A stretch of DNA of 64,000 bases from Bradysia coprophila (lineage: Eukaryota > Arthropoda > Insecta > Diptera > Sciaridae). The translations under genes and the position numbers were made by a program. The stretch spans positions 5,744,749 through 5,808,748 of the forward strand of contig NC_050737.1 in the NCBI RefSeq assembly GCF_014529535.1, given 5' to 3'. The notes below the pieces were generated by a model, which was given only the letters and a program-made list of their open reading frames with translations, had not been told where the DNA came from and made no database searches. This document shows, one piece after another, positions 48,044-58,998 of this stretch (the first letter of the stretch is position 1; each line of letters begins with the position of its first letter).

Positions 48044-48861
48044 TGTTCCAATTTTTTTTTTTTGTTAAAGTATAGGATTTTTTAGCTTTCTCATTGAAAA
48101 TAATTTTTATATGGGTTACATAGTGGTTATTAGTTTCATTTCATGATTGTAGGAATAAAAATATTTGTTCACGTAAGTCCATAGCACAGATCTGAATTCA
48201 TCGACACATGAGGTAAAGGTAAAAGTGATCATATCATTTTCCTATCAATCGAACTCTTACAGTTAGATAGGACAGTGAGTTCAGAATTTTTGCTTTGCAA
48301 ATTTTAAAAAATAAATTTGGTTTCACATGTTAACTTCAGGTAGTAGAGAATTTGGTATTTTGGTTATTTGGTTTTTTTTTGTTTCTACAAACCTTCGCAC
48401 ATTTACATAATGTAAACGAAAATATGATTTTTTTCTTCTTCGAAAAATCCACAGTGGTGAATCGCGTTTCCTACGGTTCCCATTTTTTTCAACTGTAAAA
48501 GTGGTCATAAAGGCGACACTCATTCTACTTAAGAATTTACTTAAAACCTATTTTCAACGAAACCGAGATTATTTTACAGTCGAACGAATCATTTGGTTTA
48601 GCAAAAGGATTTCGGAAAATATTTATTTTTTACCTGAAGACATACTGAAATTATTATTCATCTGAAAAGTAAATTTCGCAACAATGATGTTTCAAGCGGA
48701 TATTATGAGTGCGAGGTAATGAGGTCGGAGAACGTACAAACTAAAATCAGTCACTACTTTGCTGGGCAAACGCACGTATATAGTGTCCGGTTGTAACAAA
48801 CTATGGACAAATTAACATCATCGTCTAATAGTGGCTCATAGCATCTTCCTACAGCCATACC

Positions 48862-49817
48862 ATGGGAAAATTGGTTTCGTGCGAAATAGGTAAGTTCATT
48901 GCGACACAAAATAATTGCAAAGGAACGAGTATACGTTCTAAGTCTAAAAGTGAAAATTGGAGTAAAATTCTGTAGATTTTCTTCAGTGAATGTGCTTAAG
49001 GTATTCCGGTGGCCGACCATTTCGGTGGCCGCTAATTTTTTCGCTCGGTTTTTCCAAACATAAGCAGCTTGAAGTCATGAAGATCATGTTTCATAGTCCA
49101 TTTCATTTATCCACTTGGCAATTTTCTTTAGAGTTGCTAAATTTTGCGTGACTAAATAGTGAAAATGTGCACCTACAAAGTCGATCTCGTTTTAGCGATT
49201 TTTCAGCCTTAAGTGTCATTCAAATCGAAAATGTCTTAGTGGAAAACATGTAAAAGATTTCAGACTTATTTCTCAAGCAAAATATTTTTGAGTAAAAGGT
49301 CACAAAGCTTTCGGAAAATTACAAATTAGTGTAGGGCGTACAATATCGGTTTTAATTTGATCTTAACATTAATTGAACATAATTTGTAAAACTAAAATCG
49401 CTCGTTTGGTTGTAAAAGGAAACATGTTAGTCATCGAAGGTGTGAAGACATTTTTCGCTTCTTTAATAACAAAAAAATTAGGAAAATGCAAGCAAGTTGC
49501 CTTGTTATCGATTAGCGCAGTTCTGCAGAAATTTAGCATGATTTATGTGAAAAACAGATACTGAAAATTTATGTTCCAATGGATTGTCTCGTGCACCGAA
49601 CAATTTTTTTCTCTAAAAGATATTAGGTCAACTCGCGAACTAAATTGAATTCCTAGTATTAAGAAACTTTCACTCCTAAAACAATCCTTTCGTTTCGTTT
49701 TTTTTAGATGAGAATGGAGCTGAGTATTTGCTGGAAGCAATAAAAAAAAATAAAAAAAAAGATTGGTCTCGGACCCAGTTGATATGTACATATCACATCA
49801 CAGATTTACACTTATAG
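48862..49817 (+). CDS. Candidate two-exon mini gene, unit 1-2 copy
   Basis: Exon 48862-48889 starts at ATG in the context accATGG and encodes MGKLVSCEI up to a strong donor (taggtaagtt). A second exon from the acceptor ttttttttag at 49708 continues in phase as DENGAEYLLEAIKK, then a Lys/Asn-rich stretch from an A run, to TAG at 49817. The product would be 45 aa. MGxxxSC at the N terminus resembles an N-myristoylation plus palmitoylation signal. Two further copies keep both splice sites. Family unknown. It could be the 5' end of a longer gene or a decayed captured exon pair. Confidence 0.3.
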
Positions 49818-49938
49818 TGGGTCTTGACACTTAGAGTGTTTAGTACGGAAGTTTACTTGGGCAGGTAACTTTTGGTGTTAGTTTGGGCTGAATGTACAAT
49901 ATCAACCGGTTGAACAACCCTTTTCAACCAATCTTTTT

Positions 49939-50015
49939 CCCCGGGAATCGAACCTGCGGTCTTTGGGTGCGCTTCAGTCTTTCGATCCCGAGTGCTACCA
50001 CCTGCGCCACGGTGA
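49939..50015 (-). repeat. tRNA-like core, copy 2
   Basis: Identical over 75 bases to copies 1, 3 and 4, with A box TGGCGCAGGTGG and B box GGTTCGATTCC. Flanking sequence differs from copy 1 at many positions, for example just downstream in gaagcaacgtttttagc versus gaaacaaagttttagc. Confidence 0.8.
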
Positions 50016-51149
50016 TAGGTGATGAAGCAACGTTTTTAGCTGAAACAGATCATTCGGCAAATATTCGGGTGAACATCGTTGAACAAATAATTGAAAATAA
50101 ACGGACACATTGAAACGCATAAAACGAGTTTTCATATCTAAATTTATTGCCAATGCTAGAGCGAGTGGACCACACACATACGTGGACAGCACAAGGGGAC
50201 CATTGTTCAGCTGGTGAAGTTTGATCGCACAAGTGTTGGACGAATATCCGAATCAGTATCGTCAGAGTTGTCGGTGATGCAACTTTCATTTTTGTTCTGT
50301 GAAAGTCTTTTTTCAGAGTAGACTTGCCAAGAAGGTTTCACAATTTATGACGATGTTCTATGGTCTTACAAATTTTACTGTCAACGAAAATAGTGAAATG
50401 AAACGGAAGAAAATATTTTGTAAGTATAATTGAGAAAAAAAAATCAAAAAAGATGCTGAGATCGAACCGCGTTCCCATTTCACCACAAATCAACGACCTT
50501 AACTATTACTCAAATGAGGCTATGCTGATTGAAGTAGTGAAGTGATGACTGAAAACGGTAAACGAAATTGACATTTTTGCACAGTCCGCATCATGAACAT
50601 TTTTCGGAATAAAGTTTATAAGGAATATTCTGATCCGTAGAGAATATAATGACCACAAAAAGCAACACATCAAAATGTCCATTGACATAATTTAGAAATT
50701 TGGAGCTAAGATAAATTAAATGAAACCTATCATGGAACTCCTTTTAATTTTGAACTATTATGGGAAATTATTGAAAAAAATGGTTTCGTTTTAAGTAACT
50801 CTACCATAAAATATCGCCATCGTGTGCTGTGTACACGTATGAATTCAGCGTATAATTCGAAGAACTTACCAAAAATATCCGTACATGCATCATGTCGAAC
50901 TAACTAGCCAATCACTCTGACGATACTTCAACTCTCCCTGAAGTGTCTGATACTTACTGCACGTTACCATATACTTATGTTGTTCGCAATAGCAATGTGC
51001 AAGTCTATTTTGGCCTGCGGTTTTTAGGATTTGTTCCGTGTTATAGCACGCAAAATGCCTAGACTCGTGACGAAAGTGAGATCATTTAGGACACGTCATA
51101 ATCTTCTCCCACTGACACAGCTCGGGCAGAAGATATGTACTTATTTGAA

Positions 51150-52148
51150 TCGAAACTGAGACACACAGAAAAGACAATTATTCCATTTTGTTGAATTTTC
51201 AGGCGAGCTCTTCGTTTGGATGACGGTGGAGAGGTGGGCTTGAATCTCACCTACTATCAATGTTTCCGCGATATCAAACTGCATAGTGAGAATGACGATA
51301 CTATCGGAAAAATGTATCAGCAAGTCATCCAAAGGGAACGACGTGGCAAATGCCATTCAGGAGTAGATCTCAACGTGTGGCTAACAAATCAGTGAAAGAG
51401 AACATTACAGCGCAATTTAATTGTGCATAGTTGAAATGGGTGGTACAATTGGCGACATCGAAGGAAAGTCATCGAATTCGCACTGCGATTGAAGGTAAGA
51501 GTGCCGTCGTCTGCTAGAAAATATTTCCACTCTCAATTAAGTAATTACGGAATTATGTCGTGAAGTCTTGGGAGAAAATCAAAGTCAGACATAGTCAAAA
51601 ATTGTATTGAGTCAGTCCGAGTATCGAAATCGATAAATGATAAATGACTGTGTGCACCACTGCCGAGTAACGACTGATTAATTTGCTGTTTCTTTTCGTA
51701 TTTCAGAAAACGTATGGAAGTAGTTGAACTGGATGATCTTCCATAATATGTGGCATTACAATGCATCCGGAATATCTTACTCGACCACTGTAACTGTGTC
51801 TGCCGTTTTTAAGCTTAATTTTGTGATATGAGTAGTGTTAGCTAACTAGTTCAGATTTAAGAATTACGAATCAGCAAAAATGACAACAATGAATCCGTTT
51901 AGTGTCTGTCTAAACTAAATGCACTAAATGTTAGAACAGTGACGACAAAGATCTTATAACCAGCATGACGTGAAATAGAGTCACGAATCATAGTGTACGA
52001 GGTGTACGATCGACGCTGCTATTCAATTAAACATTTCAATTTCAACAGATGGGGAGGCAAGTCCTCGTATTGATGGGCATAGTTCATGTTTCAAACCGAA
52101 TGAAAAGGTTCATAGTACAGATGAATCTGGAGAAAATTATAAATAGAA
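51150..52148 (+). pseudogene. CTP synthase pseudogene, unit 2
   Basis: Begins in what was intron 1 (aaattttcaggcgag), then a degraded exon 2 start (one frameshift gives cttcgtttggatgacggtgg), with aagtcatccaaagggaacgacgtggc unchanged in part. A large deletion removes most of exon 2, including the catalytic cysteine region. It resumes with cgaattcgcactgcgattgaaggtaagagtg, the exon 2 / intron 2 border, then a degraded exon 5 start (aaaacgtatggaagtagttgaactggatga) and exon 6 (ggcaagtcctcgtattgatgg to aaattataaatag). Retained introns show DNA-level duplication, not retroposition. It cannot make CTP synthase. Confidence 0.85.
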
Positions 52149-52780
52149 AGCTTGGTCGTCTCACTGACTTTGGGAGACACATATTGTAGAATTGTACGTT
52201 AAATTCATGAAAATAAAGCATTTTTGAAAGGAAGATGAAACAAATTTTAGAGTTCTTGTTATTGACAATTTCGTAAACCTTACAGTCTTTGCTTGTGAAT
52301 TTCATCTCATTTTTCCACATCGATCATACGATGAACGACGTCACATGTTAATCGACAAATAACAATTGCTCGCGGTCCAGTAACCAATTTGGTGTTAAAG
52401 GCTGAACCGTGTTGTTGAAAATGGCATGCGCGGTAATATTTACTTACATGAACCGATAATCGAATCTTCAAAATTGGATTATCGAGCCATCTAAACGAAA
52501 TTTACACATTTTGAATGCGTTTTTACACACTAGATATTTAGATCGACACTCGAGGCTGTAGGCATACAATTTTGAAGAACGCCTTAAAGATATTTCAAAT
52601 TTCGTGGTAGCTGGACTTTCCTCTCTTATTGAACAGATAGGAAATGTTCACGTGCAATCAGAACGCGGGCCTGTGCGATTTCACCTTTTACTTAGTTTAA
52701 AAATGTGTTCTTTTGGCACCGTGTACCAGATTCCCCGACATCGCGCAACGACATCAGTTCACTACAAAATTGCGAATCAT
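52149..52780. other. Duplicated CTP synthase 3' flank
   Basis: Degraded copy of the sequence after the intact gene (tcatgaaaataaagcattttt, gaaacaaattttagagtt, gtgttgttgaaaatggcatgcgcg). No coding content. Confidence 0.65.
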
Positions 52781-52904
52781 TCTTAAGGAAGATCATTCGG
52801 AATGAGACTGTGATGGAAATAAGTCTTGGAATATTTGTAATTTGTACACAGAATACCATAAAAGACGTCATAGAGTTTGTGCTTTTCAATCCACATTTGG
52901 GTCG

Positions 52905-53045
52905 TAAGTCTCAGTAAATAGGTCGTGCATTCCATGTGAGCCGACGATGCTGAAGAGTCCACGGTTTCCATGTATACTATAGTTGATCATCCACTAAAGC
53001 AATCCTCTCTCCAACATTCGCAACTTTGGAATTTGCCAAAACCTT
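52905..53045 (-). pseudogene. ARMC9-like exon 5 fragment, unit 2
   Basis: Antisense to the array units. The minus strand reads METVDSSASSAHMECTTYLL, aligned with MEMVEHTASIVHMECMTDLL of the gene at 1991-5795. The bases upstream also match but contain an in-frame stop. The sequence is clearly homologous at DNA level and clearly dead. Confidence 0.7.
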
Positions 53046-53238
53046 AAATTTCGTAGGTGCAGCTATTAAATTGTCAGATATTGTGTGATAGTCCTGTTCG
53101 CCAAAAGGTAAGTGTCCATGAAACCAATTTTGGTGAAATAATAACAGATATTAAGCTTAAAATTTAGGAAGTAGTCGACTCAATTGAGTTAAATTATCAG
53201 ATGTCGTCGAAAATATAACTTTTTTTAGCCCCTTGACA

Positions 53239-53315
53239 GTGGCTCATTAGCTCAGGTGGTAGAGCGTTAGCTTACAAGCATAAATATTATGAAAGTCGGG
53301 GGTTCGAGTCCCACT
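53239..53315 (+). repeat. Plus-strand tRNA-like sequence, copy 2
   Basis: A box TAGCTCAGGTGG, B box GGTTCGAGTCC, and a 7-T run about 10 bases after the end. The anticodon stem is unpaired. Aligns with copies at 47967 and 57311. Confidence 0.7.
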
Positions 53316-54327
53316 ATTGAATAAATTTTTTTACTCAAATATTTTACCTTTCTCACTATATATAAACCGAAAATCTTTTTTATAGGAGGTAACAGGAATT
53401 AATCTCTGTGATCGAAACAATTAAAAATTGGTTGTGTTTTAAACCCAAAAATAAAAACTTATCTGTTATTGTCAATAACCATTCCGCAATGTGTAATCCG
53501 TATGACAGTGGCTATTAGTTTGATCATTTCATGATTGTTAGGAGTCAATATAGAAAAATCATTCGGAATTGTTTTTGAAAAAACTCTTCGAATGTCTGTT
53601 CCAAACGTCTATAAATACAAGTCCGGATTCAAGGATGTTTGGTCTTTAATGTATATTTGAGCCGGTGAATTGGATAAAAATGAAAATATTGATTTTATTT
53701 TCGGACAAATCGGACTCGTTCACATAGAAAGGATTTTTATAGCTGGGATTTATGAATTTTGTTTGGCAAATGGAAAAAAAAATAAATTTTTTGTTTCAGA
53801 TATTCACTTCAGGTAGTAGAGAATTTGTTATTTACAGTATCCATTGCCAAAACCTTTGCACCTTTTGAGTTACATTATGTGAACGGAAATATAATTTTTT
53901 GTTTCTTCTTCGAAAAAACCATAGTGGTGAATCGCGTTTCCTACAGTTCCCATTTTTTTCAACTGTAAAAGTGGTCATAAAGGCGACACTCATTCTACTT
54001 CACAATTTACTTAAAACCCATTTTCAACGAAACCAGGATTAGTTACCATCTAACGAAACATTTGGTTTAGCAAAAGGATCTCAGAAAATATTTCTTTTTT
54101 ACCTGAAGAAATGCCACCAATGGCATCTGCAATAATGTACATCCTGAAATTATGATTCAGCTAAAATATTGTGAGTGCGAGGTAAAGAGGTCTGAGAACA
54201 TACAAACCAAAATCAGTCACTACTTTGCTGGGCAAACGCACGTATATACTGTCCGGCTGTAACAAACTATGGACAAATTAACATCATCGTCTAATAGTGG
54301 CTCATAGCATCTTCCTACAGCCATACC

Positions 54328-54640
54328 ATGGAAAAATTGGTTTCGTGCGAAATAGGTAAGTTCATTTCAAAAAATAATAAGGCCAGAATAAGGGTCCTGT
54401 TTTAATCTAAACGTGAAAATTGGTGTGTTAATCGATTATATTCACTGAGTGAACAATCTTTTCTCTCTGAAACTTATTTGAAAGTTAATTCGCGATGTAA
54501 ATTGAATGTCTAGTGTTAAGAAACTTTTTTCGTTCACTTCTCAAAAAGTTCTTTCGTTTCGTTTTTTATTTAGATGAGAATGGGGCTGTACATTTGCTGG
54601 AAACGAAAAAAAAAAATTGAAAATTACAAAAAGCTTGGTC
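54328..54640 (+). pseudogene. Mini gene copy, unit 2-3, Gly2 lost
   Basis: Exon 54328-54355 reads MEKLVSCEI, so the glycine needed for myristoylation is replaced. Donor gtaagttc is intact. The second exon from 54574 (after gttttttatttag) reads DENGAVHLLETKK and then soon ends. Splice sites and most residues are kept, but the motif is broken, so it is listed as a likely decayed copy. Confidence 0.3.
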
Positions 54641-54799
54641 TCGGATGGAGCTCAGGCCAATTAATATTTACATTTATACATATTTACACTTAATGCTAAA
54701 TTATACAGAATGGACGGACCTGATAAGGTAGCTTTCGTGGGCTGTATGTACAATGTCAATGTTAACCGATGGCTGAACAACCCTTTTCAACCAAACTTT

Positions 54800-54876
54800 C
54801 CCCGGGAATCGAACCTGCGGTCTTTGGGTGCGCTTCAGTCTTTCGATCCCGAGTGCTACCACCTGCGCCACGGTGG
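54800..54876 (-). repeat. tRNA-like core, copy 3
   Basis: Same core as copy 1, with one change at its outer edge (ggtggtag instead of ggtgatag). The upstream T tract differs (aaactttcccc instead of aatctttttcccc). A and B boxes intact. Confidence 0.8.
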
Positions 54877-55994
54877 TAGGTGATGAAGCAACATTTTAGC
54901 TGAAACAGATCATTCCGAATGTATTCGTTAGATCTTTTCTGAACACATTGTACAAGTAATTGTAAAATAAACGGACACATTGAAATGCATAAAACGAGTT
55001 TTTGTATCCAAGTCTATGGCCGCAAGAACGAGTCGAAAGCACACACACGCAATCTAGTGTCTACACACGAGGACTATTGTTTAGCTGATGAAGTTTGATC
55101 GGACAAGTGTTGGACGAAAATCCGAATCAGTATCGTCAGAGTTGTCGTTGATGCAACTTTCATTTTTGTTCTGTGGAAGTTTTTTGTCAAGAAGGTCTAA
55201 GAATGTATGACGGAAATGTTGTTGGATGGTCTAAAGAACCTTTTCTATTAGCGAAAATAGTGAAATTAAAAAAAAGTAAGTAAAAAAAAGAAATTGAAAT
55301 AAATTGAACGCTTTGGGGTCGAACTCGGGCCCAGTACACTAGAAATCAACGACCTTAACTATTTCTCTAATGAGGCTCTGTGGATCGAGCAGCCAAGAAG
55401 TAGTAAAGATATGAATAAATGTCCAGTTTTGTTTTCTTTTATTCGTCAACTGAAAACATTTGAAGTTGTCATTTCCGCACAATTTCTCGTTCCTATTATG
55501 AGCATTTCAACGAACAAAGTCTATGAGAAATATTCTGATCCGTAGAAAATACTGGACGGTTGATCATAATTCATTCGGTTTGTGTCAAGACAAATCAGTT
55601 TTTAGCTTGGGAAAATAAATGAAATTTATCATGGAGCTCCTTTTTTAGTGTGGAGAATTATGAAAAATTATCTTAAAATGTGCTACACCTATAAATTCAG
55701 CACATAGTTCGAAGAACTAACCAAAAATGTCCGTAATGCGCTATATCGAAGTAACTCTCATGTGAATTATTTGTCAAGTACAGAACTGACGAAACTTCAA
55801 CTCTCCCTGAATTGTCTGTTAAAATGTTAGTGGGTCAACCGTACCTATCAGAAGAAATGAAAACTAACTGCAAGTGACCATATGCTCTTCGCAATATTAA
55901 CATCCATGTCTCTCTTGGGCGGCGGTTTTAGGCTTTTTAGCGTGTTGTTGAAAGCGGATATTTTTTGGATGCATTGTACAGACACAGCTCCTAT

Positions 55995-56300
55995 CTGTTT
56001 ATTTGAACTAAAACTGAGACCCACTGCAAGGACGATAAGAAAATTTTATTAAATTTTCAGGTGAGGTGTTCGTAACATTACTACCGAGAAAATCTGTCAG
56101 CAAGTCATCGAAACGTCTATTTGACGAAAAAGGTTCTACTTATCACAAATGCCGTTCAATAATATAATGCGGCGAACGTGTGGGTAATAATCAGTGAAAG
56201 AGAACATTACACCGCAAGTGCGCATAGTTGAATAAGGTGGTCCAATTGGCGATATCGTAAGAATACCAGTCGATGAAGCATTTCAATTTTCATGTTGAAT
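55995..56300 (+). pseudogene. CTP synthase pseudogene, unit 3
   Basis: Keeps the intron 1 end (tattaaattttcaggtgaggtgttcgtaa), then exon 2 with an internal deletion, several stops and frame changes, and pieces such as gtgaaagagaacattacaccgcaagtgcgcatag. It stops near the position of VEAF. More degraded than the unit 2 copy. Confidence 0.75.
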
Positions 56301-56325
56301 TTTGAATGATCGCTTTATACTCCAG

Positions 56326-56678
56326 GTGAACATGGAAACATGAAAACGGACTTTACATCAACCGAACGTATCGAAAGAATGAACCGAACATTTGGTGAAT
56401 CATCAATGGAAGAAGTATTTTTGAAAGGAGACGGCCGTGAATGGGCCGAATGGGCTCGACAAACGCTAAACGTAGGGAGAGGGTCAAAGGTTCGCTAATT
56501 AATTCTTAACGATTCGTAATCTGTGTTTTTAGTCAACTTTCAATCATCATTTCAAGGCTAGCGAGCAATGATACTCGATGAAGTCAAGTGGAAACGATCA
56601 AGACTCGAAGATATTTCTGACGAAATGCTGAATTCTTACTTCCTGCCACTTCCCCACCATGACGAACTTCCTATGTAA
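56326..56678 (+). pseudogene. 3-hydroxyisobutyryl-CoA hydrolase 3' fragment, unit 3
   Basis: After an acceptor (tactccag) the frame reads TDFTSTERIERMNRTFGESS, then MEEVFLKGDGREWAEWARQT, matching the region of the hydrolase that follows the active site. A deletion then removes most of one exon (gtagggagagggtcaaag), leaving its 3' border and GT. The last exon is in good frame: MILDEVKWKRSRLEDISDEM, then LNSYFLPLP and a stop at 56678. Better preserved than the unit 1 copy. It sits directly after the CTP synthase pseudogene with about 25 bases between them. The catalytic region is absent. Confidence 0.75.
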
Positions 56679-57009
56679 AAACGTGCAAATGTATCGACAT
56701 TGCGATCTCTAACCAAATTTGCATTTTCAGAAATGTTAGGCTGACTTCAAAATCATGAGCATGCAGAAAGTAACATCCTGTTTAACGCACATCGGCTGGA
56801 TCGTCCAAAGTCGGTAATCATTAGGCATCGCCAGCCAGTGGTTCTTCGTTTTGTTTTATCAACGTAGAATTGAGATTAGAAAATCATTCGGAATGAAAGC
56901 TGTGATGGAATTAAGTCATGGAATATTTGTGCACAGAATTCCATAATAAACGCCACAATCAAAGGAGTTTGTGCTTTTCAATTCATATTTGGGTCGGTGA
57001 ATTGGATAA

Positions 57010-57110
57010 AGAATTTGCAGAACTCTCAGTAAATCTGTCACGTAGTTGATAAGCCATAAAAGCAATACTTTCTCTAATAATTCGCAACGTTGGAATTTGT
57101 CAAGACTCAA
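57010..57110 (-). pseudogene. ARMC9-like exon 5 fragment, unit 3
   Basis: The minus strand reads LDKFQRCELLEKVLLLWLIN then YVTDLLRVL, aligned with LNELQRRDMLNKGLLQWLIN ... MTDLLRVL of the gene at 1991-5795, with the middle segment deleted. No start context or continuing exon. Confidence 0.7.
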
Positions 57111-57310
57111 AATTGTCTAGGTGCTAGACCTTTTCGTCATATACCATCTTTAGGTAAGTATCCTAAAACCAAATTTAAGTGAAATAATCTGAAGCATTGA
57201 GGAGTTAGCTCCAACAGAAACTAAGCTTGAAAAGCTAAAGGAAATAGTGGACTCGAGTGACTTAAATTGTCAGATGTCGCAAAAAATTCTACTTTATACA
57301 GTCCGATGAA

Positions 57311-57387
57311 AGTAACTCATTAGCTCAGACGGTAGAGCGTCGGCTTACAAACACAAGTTTTATGAAGGTCGGGGGTTCGAGTCCACC
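57311..57387 (+). repeat. Plus-strand tRNA-like sequence, copy 3
   Basis: A box TAGCTCAGACGG, B box GGTTCGAGTCC, followed by T runs at 57397-57403 and 57409-57417. Aligns with copies at 47967 and 53239. Confidence 0.7.
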
Positions 57388-58186
57388 TAAGACTAATTTT
57401 TTTCAAACTTTTTTTTTCTCAGGAATTTTGAGCTTTCTTACTGCATAAAGTGGAAAACTCTTTTATAGGAGTTATAAAAGACTGAGCTACATACGTTCAT
57501 CGTTGAGGATAACATTGGTTATCAATATAATCATTCCTCAATAAGTAATCCACATGCCACGGGCTATTAGTTTGATTATTTCATTATTACTGAGCCTATA
57601 TTACAAGTTCGGATTCAAATGTACATTTGAAGCGGTGAATTGGATAAAACTAATCATTTGATTTTGGGACAAATCTGTAGAACTGTGATTTACAAATTTG
57701 GTTTGCAAATTTACAATATTCATTTTATTGTTTGAGGCTTCACATCAGGTAGTAGAGAATTTGTTATTTTCAATATTCAGTGTCAAAAACCTTCGTACCT
57801 TTACTAGAGTTACATTATGTGAAAGAAAATATGATTTTTTTTTCTTCCAAAAAATCGTGGTGAATCGCGTTACTTACGGTTTCCATTTTTTCAACTGTGT
57901 CAGCGGTCATAAAGGTGACACAGAATTTACTTAAAAAACCTATTTCAACGAAACCGAATCTTTTTTACCTGAAGAAATGCCAGCAAAGGCAGCTGTAATA
58001 ATGACATCCTGAAATTATGGTTCACCTAAAATGTTATCATTGCGAGGTAATGAGGTCGGAGAACGTACAAAGTAAAATCAGTCACTATTTTGCTAGGCAC
58101 AACACACGGTGTCCGGCTGTAACAAACTATGGACAAATAACATCATCGTCTAATAGTAGCTCATACCATCTGGCTAAAGCCTTACC

Positions 58187-58740
58187 ATGGGAAAATTGTT
58201 TTCCTGCGAAATAGGTAAGTTCATTGCGATACGAAATTGAAAAGGACCGAACAAGGGTCCCATTTAAATCTAAAAGTGAACGTTGGTGTAGAATTCGGTA
58301 GATTTCAATTCAGTGAATGTGCTTAAGGTATTGCGGATGGCCAGTATTTTTAATAACTAAATTTATGTTCGATCATAGATCTAAACAGTGAAAATATTCG
58401 ATTTTGTTTGAGTTTTGACTTTCTGGAATTATATGCCTTTATTGTTCGAGTGCAAGAAGTTGCGTTCCTATTTCTCTCTAATCGATAAGTTCTGATTAAT
58501 AGAAATTTCGATTGATTTATGGGAAAAGCAGAAACTAAAAATGTTTATCAATCGATTTGCCTTGTCCAAGTCCACCGCACAATTTTTTCCTCTAGAAGGT
58601 CATTTCGCGATTTCTAGTGTTGAGACTTTTTTCGTCTTGTTTCATTCCTCATATAATCCTATCGTTTTCTTTTTTTTTATTTAGATGAGAATGGAGATGT
58701 GCATTTGGTCGAACCAATAAAAAAAAAAAAAAAAAAAAAA
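58187..58740 (+). CDS. Candidate two-exon mini gene, unit 3-4 copy
   Basis: Exon 58187-58214 reads MGKLFSCEI up to donor gtaagttc. The second exon from 58685 (after tttttatttag) reads DENGDVHLVEPIKK and runs into a long A stretch. The lipidation-like N terminus is intact here. Where the frame ends depends on the exact A-run length. Substitutions relative to the other copies leave the frame open. Confidence 0.3.
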
Positions 58741-58921
58741 GATTGGTCTCGGACCCAATTGATATGGTACATATCAGATCACATTATTTACACTTAGAGT
58801 GTGGTTTTGCACTTATAGTGCGTTAAGGAACGATAGTTGTTTTTGTAAGGAACGGTACTGTCGTTTGGGGCTGAATGTACAATATCAACCGGTTGAACAA
58901 CCCTTTTCAACCAATCTTTTT

Positions 58922-58998
58922 CCCCGGGAATCGAACCTGCGGTCTTTGGGTGCGCTTCAGTCTTTCGATCCCGAGTGCTACCACCTGCGCCACGGTGA
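58922..58998 (-). repeat. tRNA-like core, copy 4
   Basis: Identical to copies 1 and 2 across the core, with A box TGGCGCAGGTGG and B box GGTTCGATTCC. It lies in the last, incomplete unit of the array. Confidence 0.8.
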
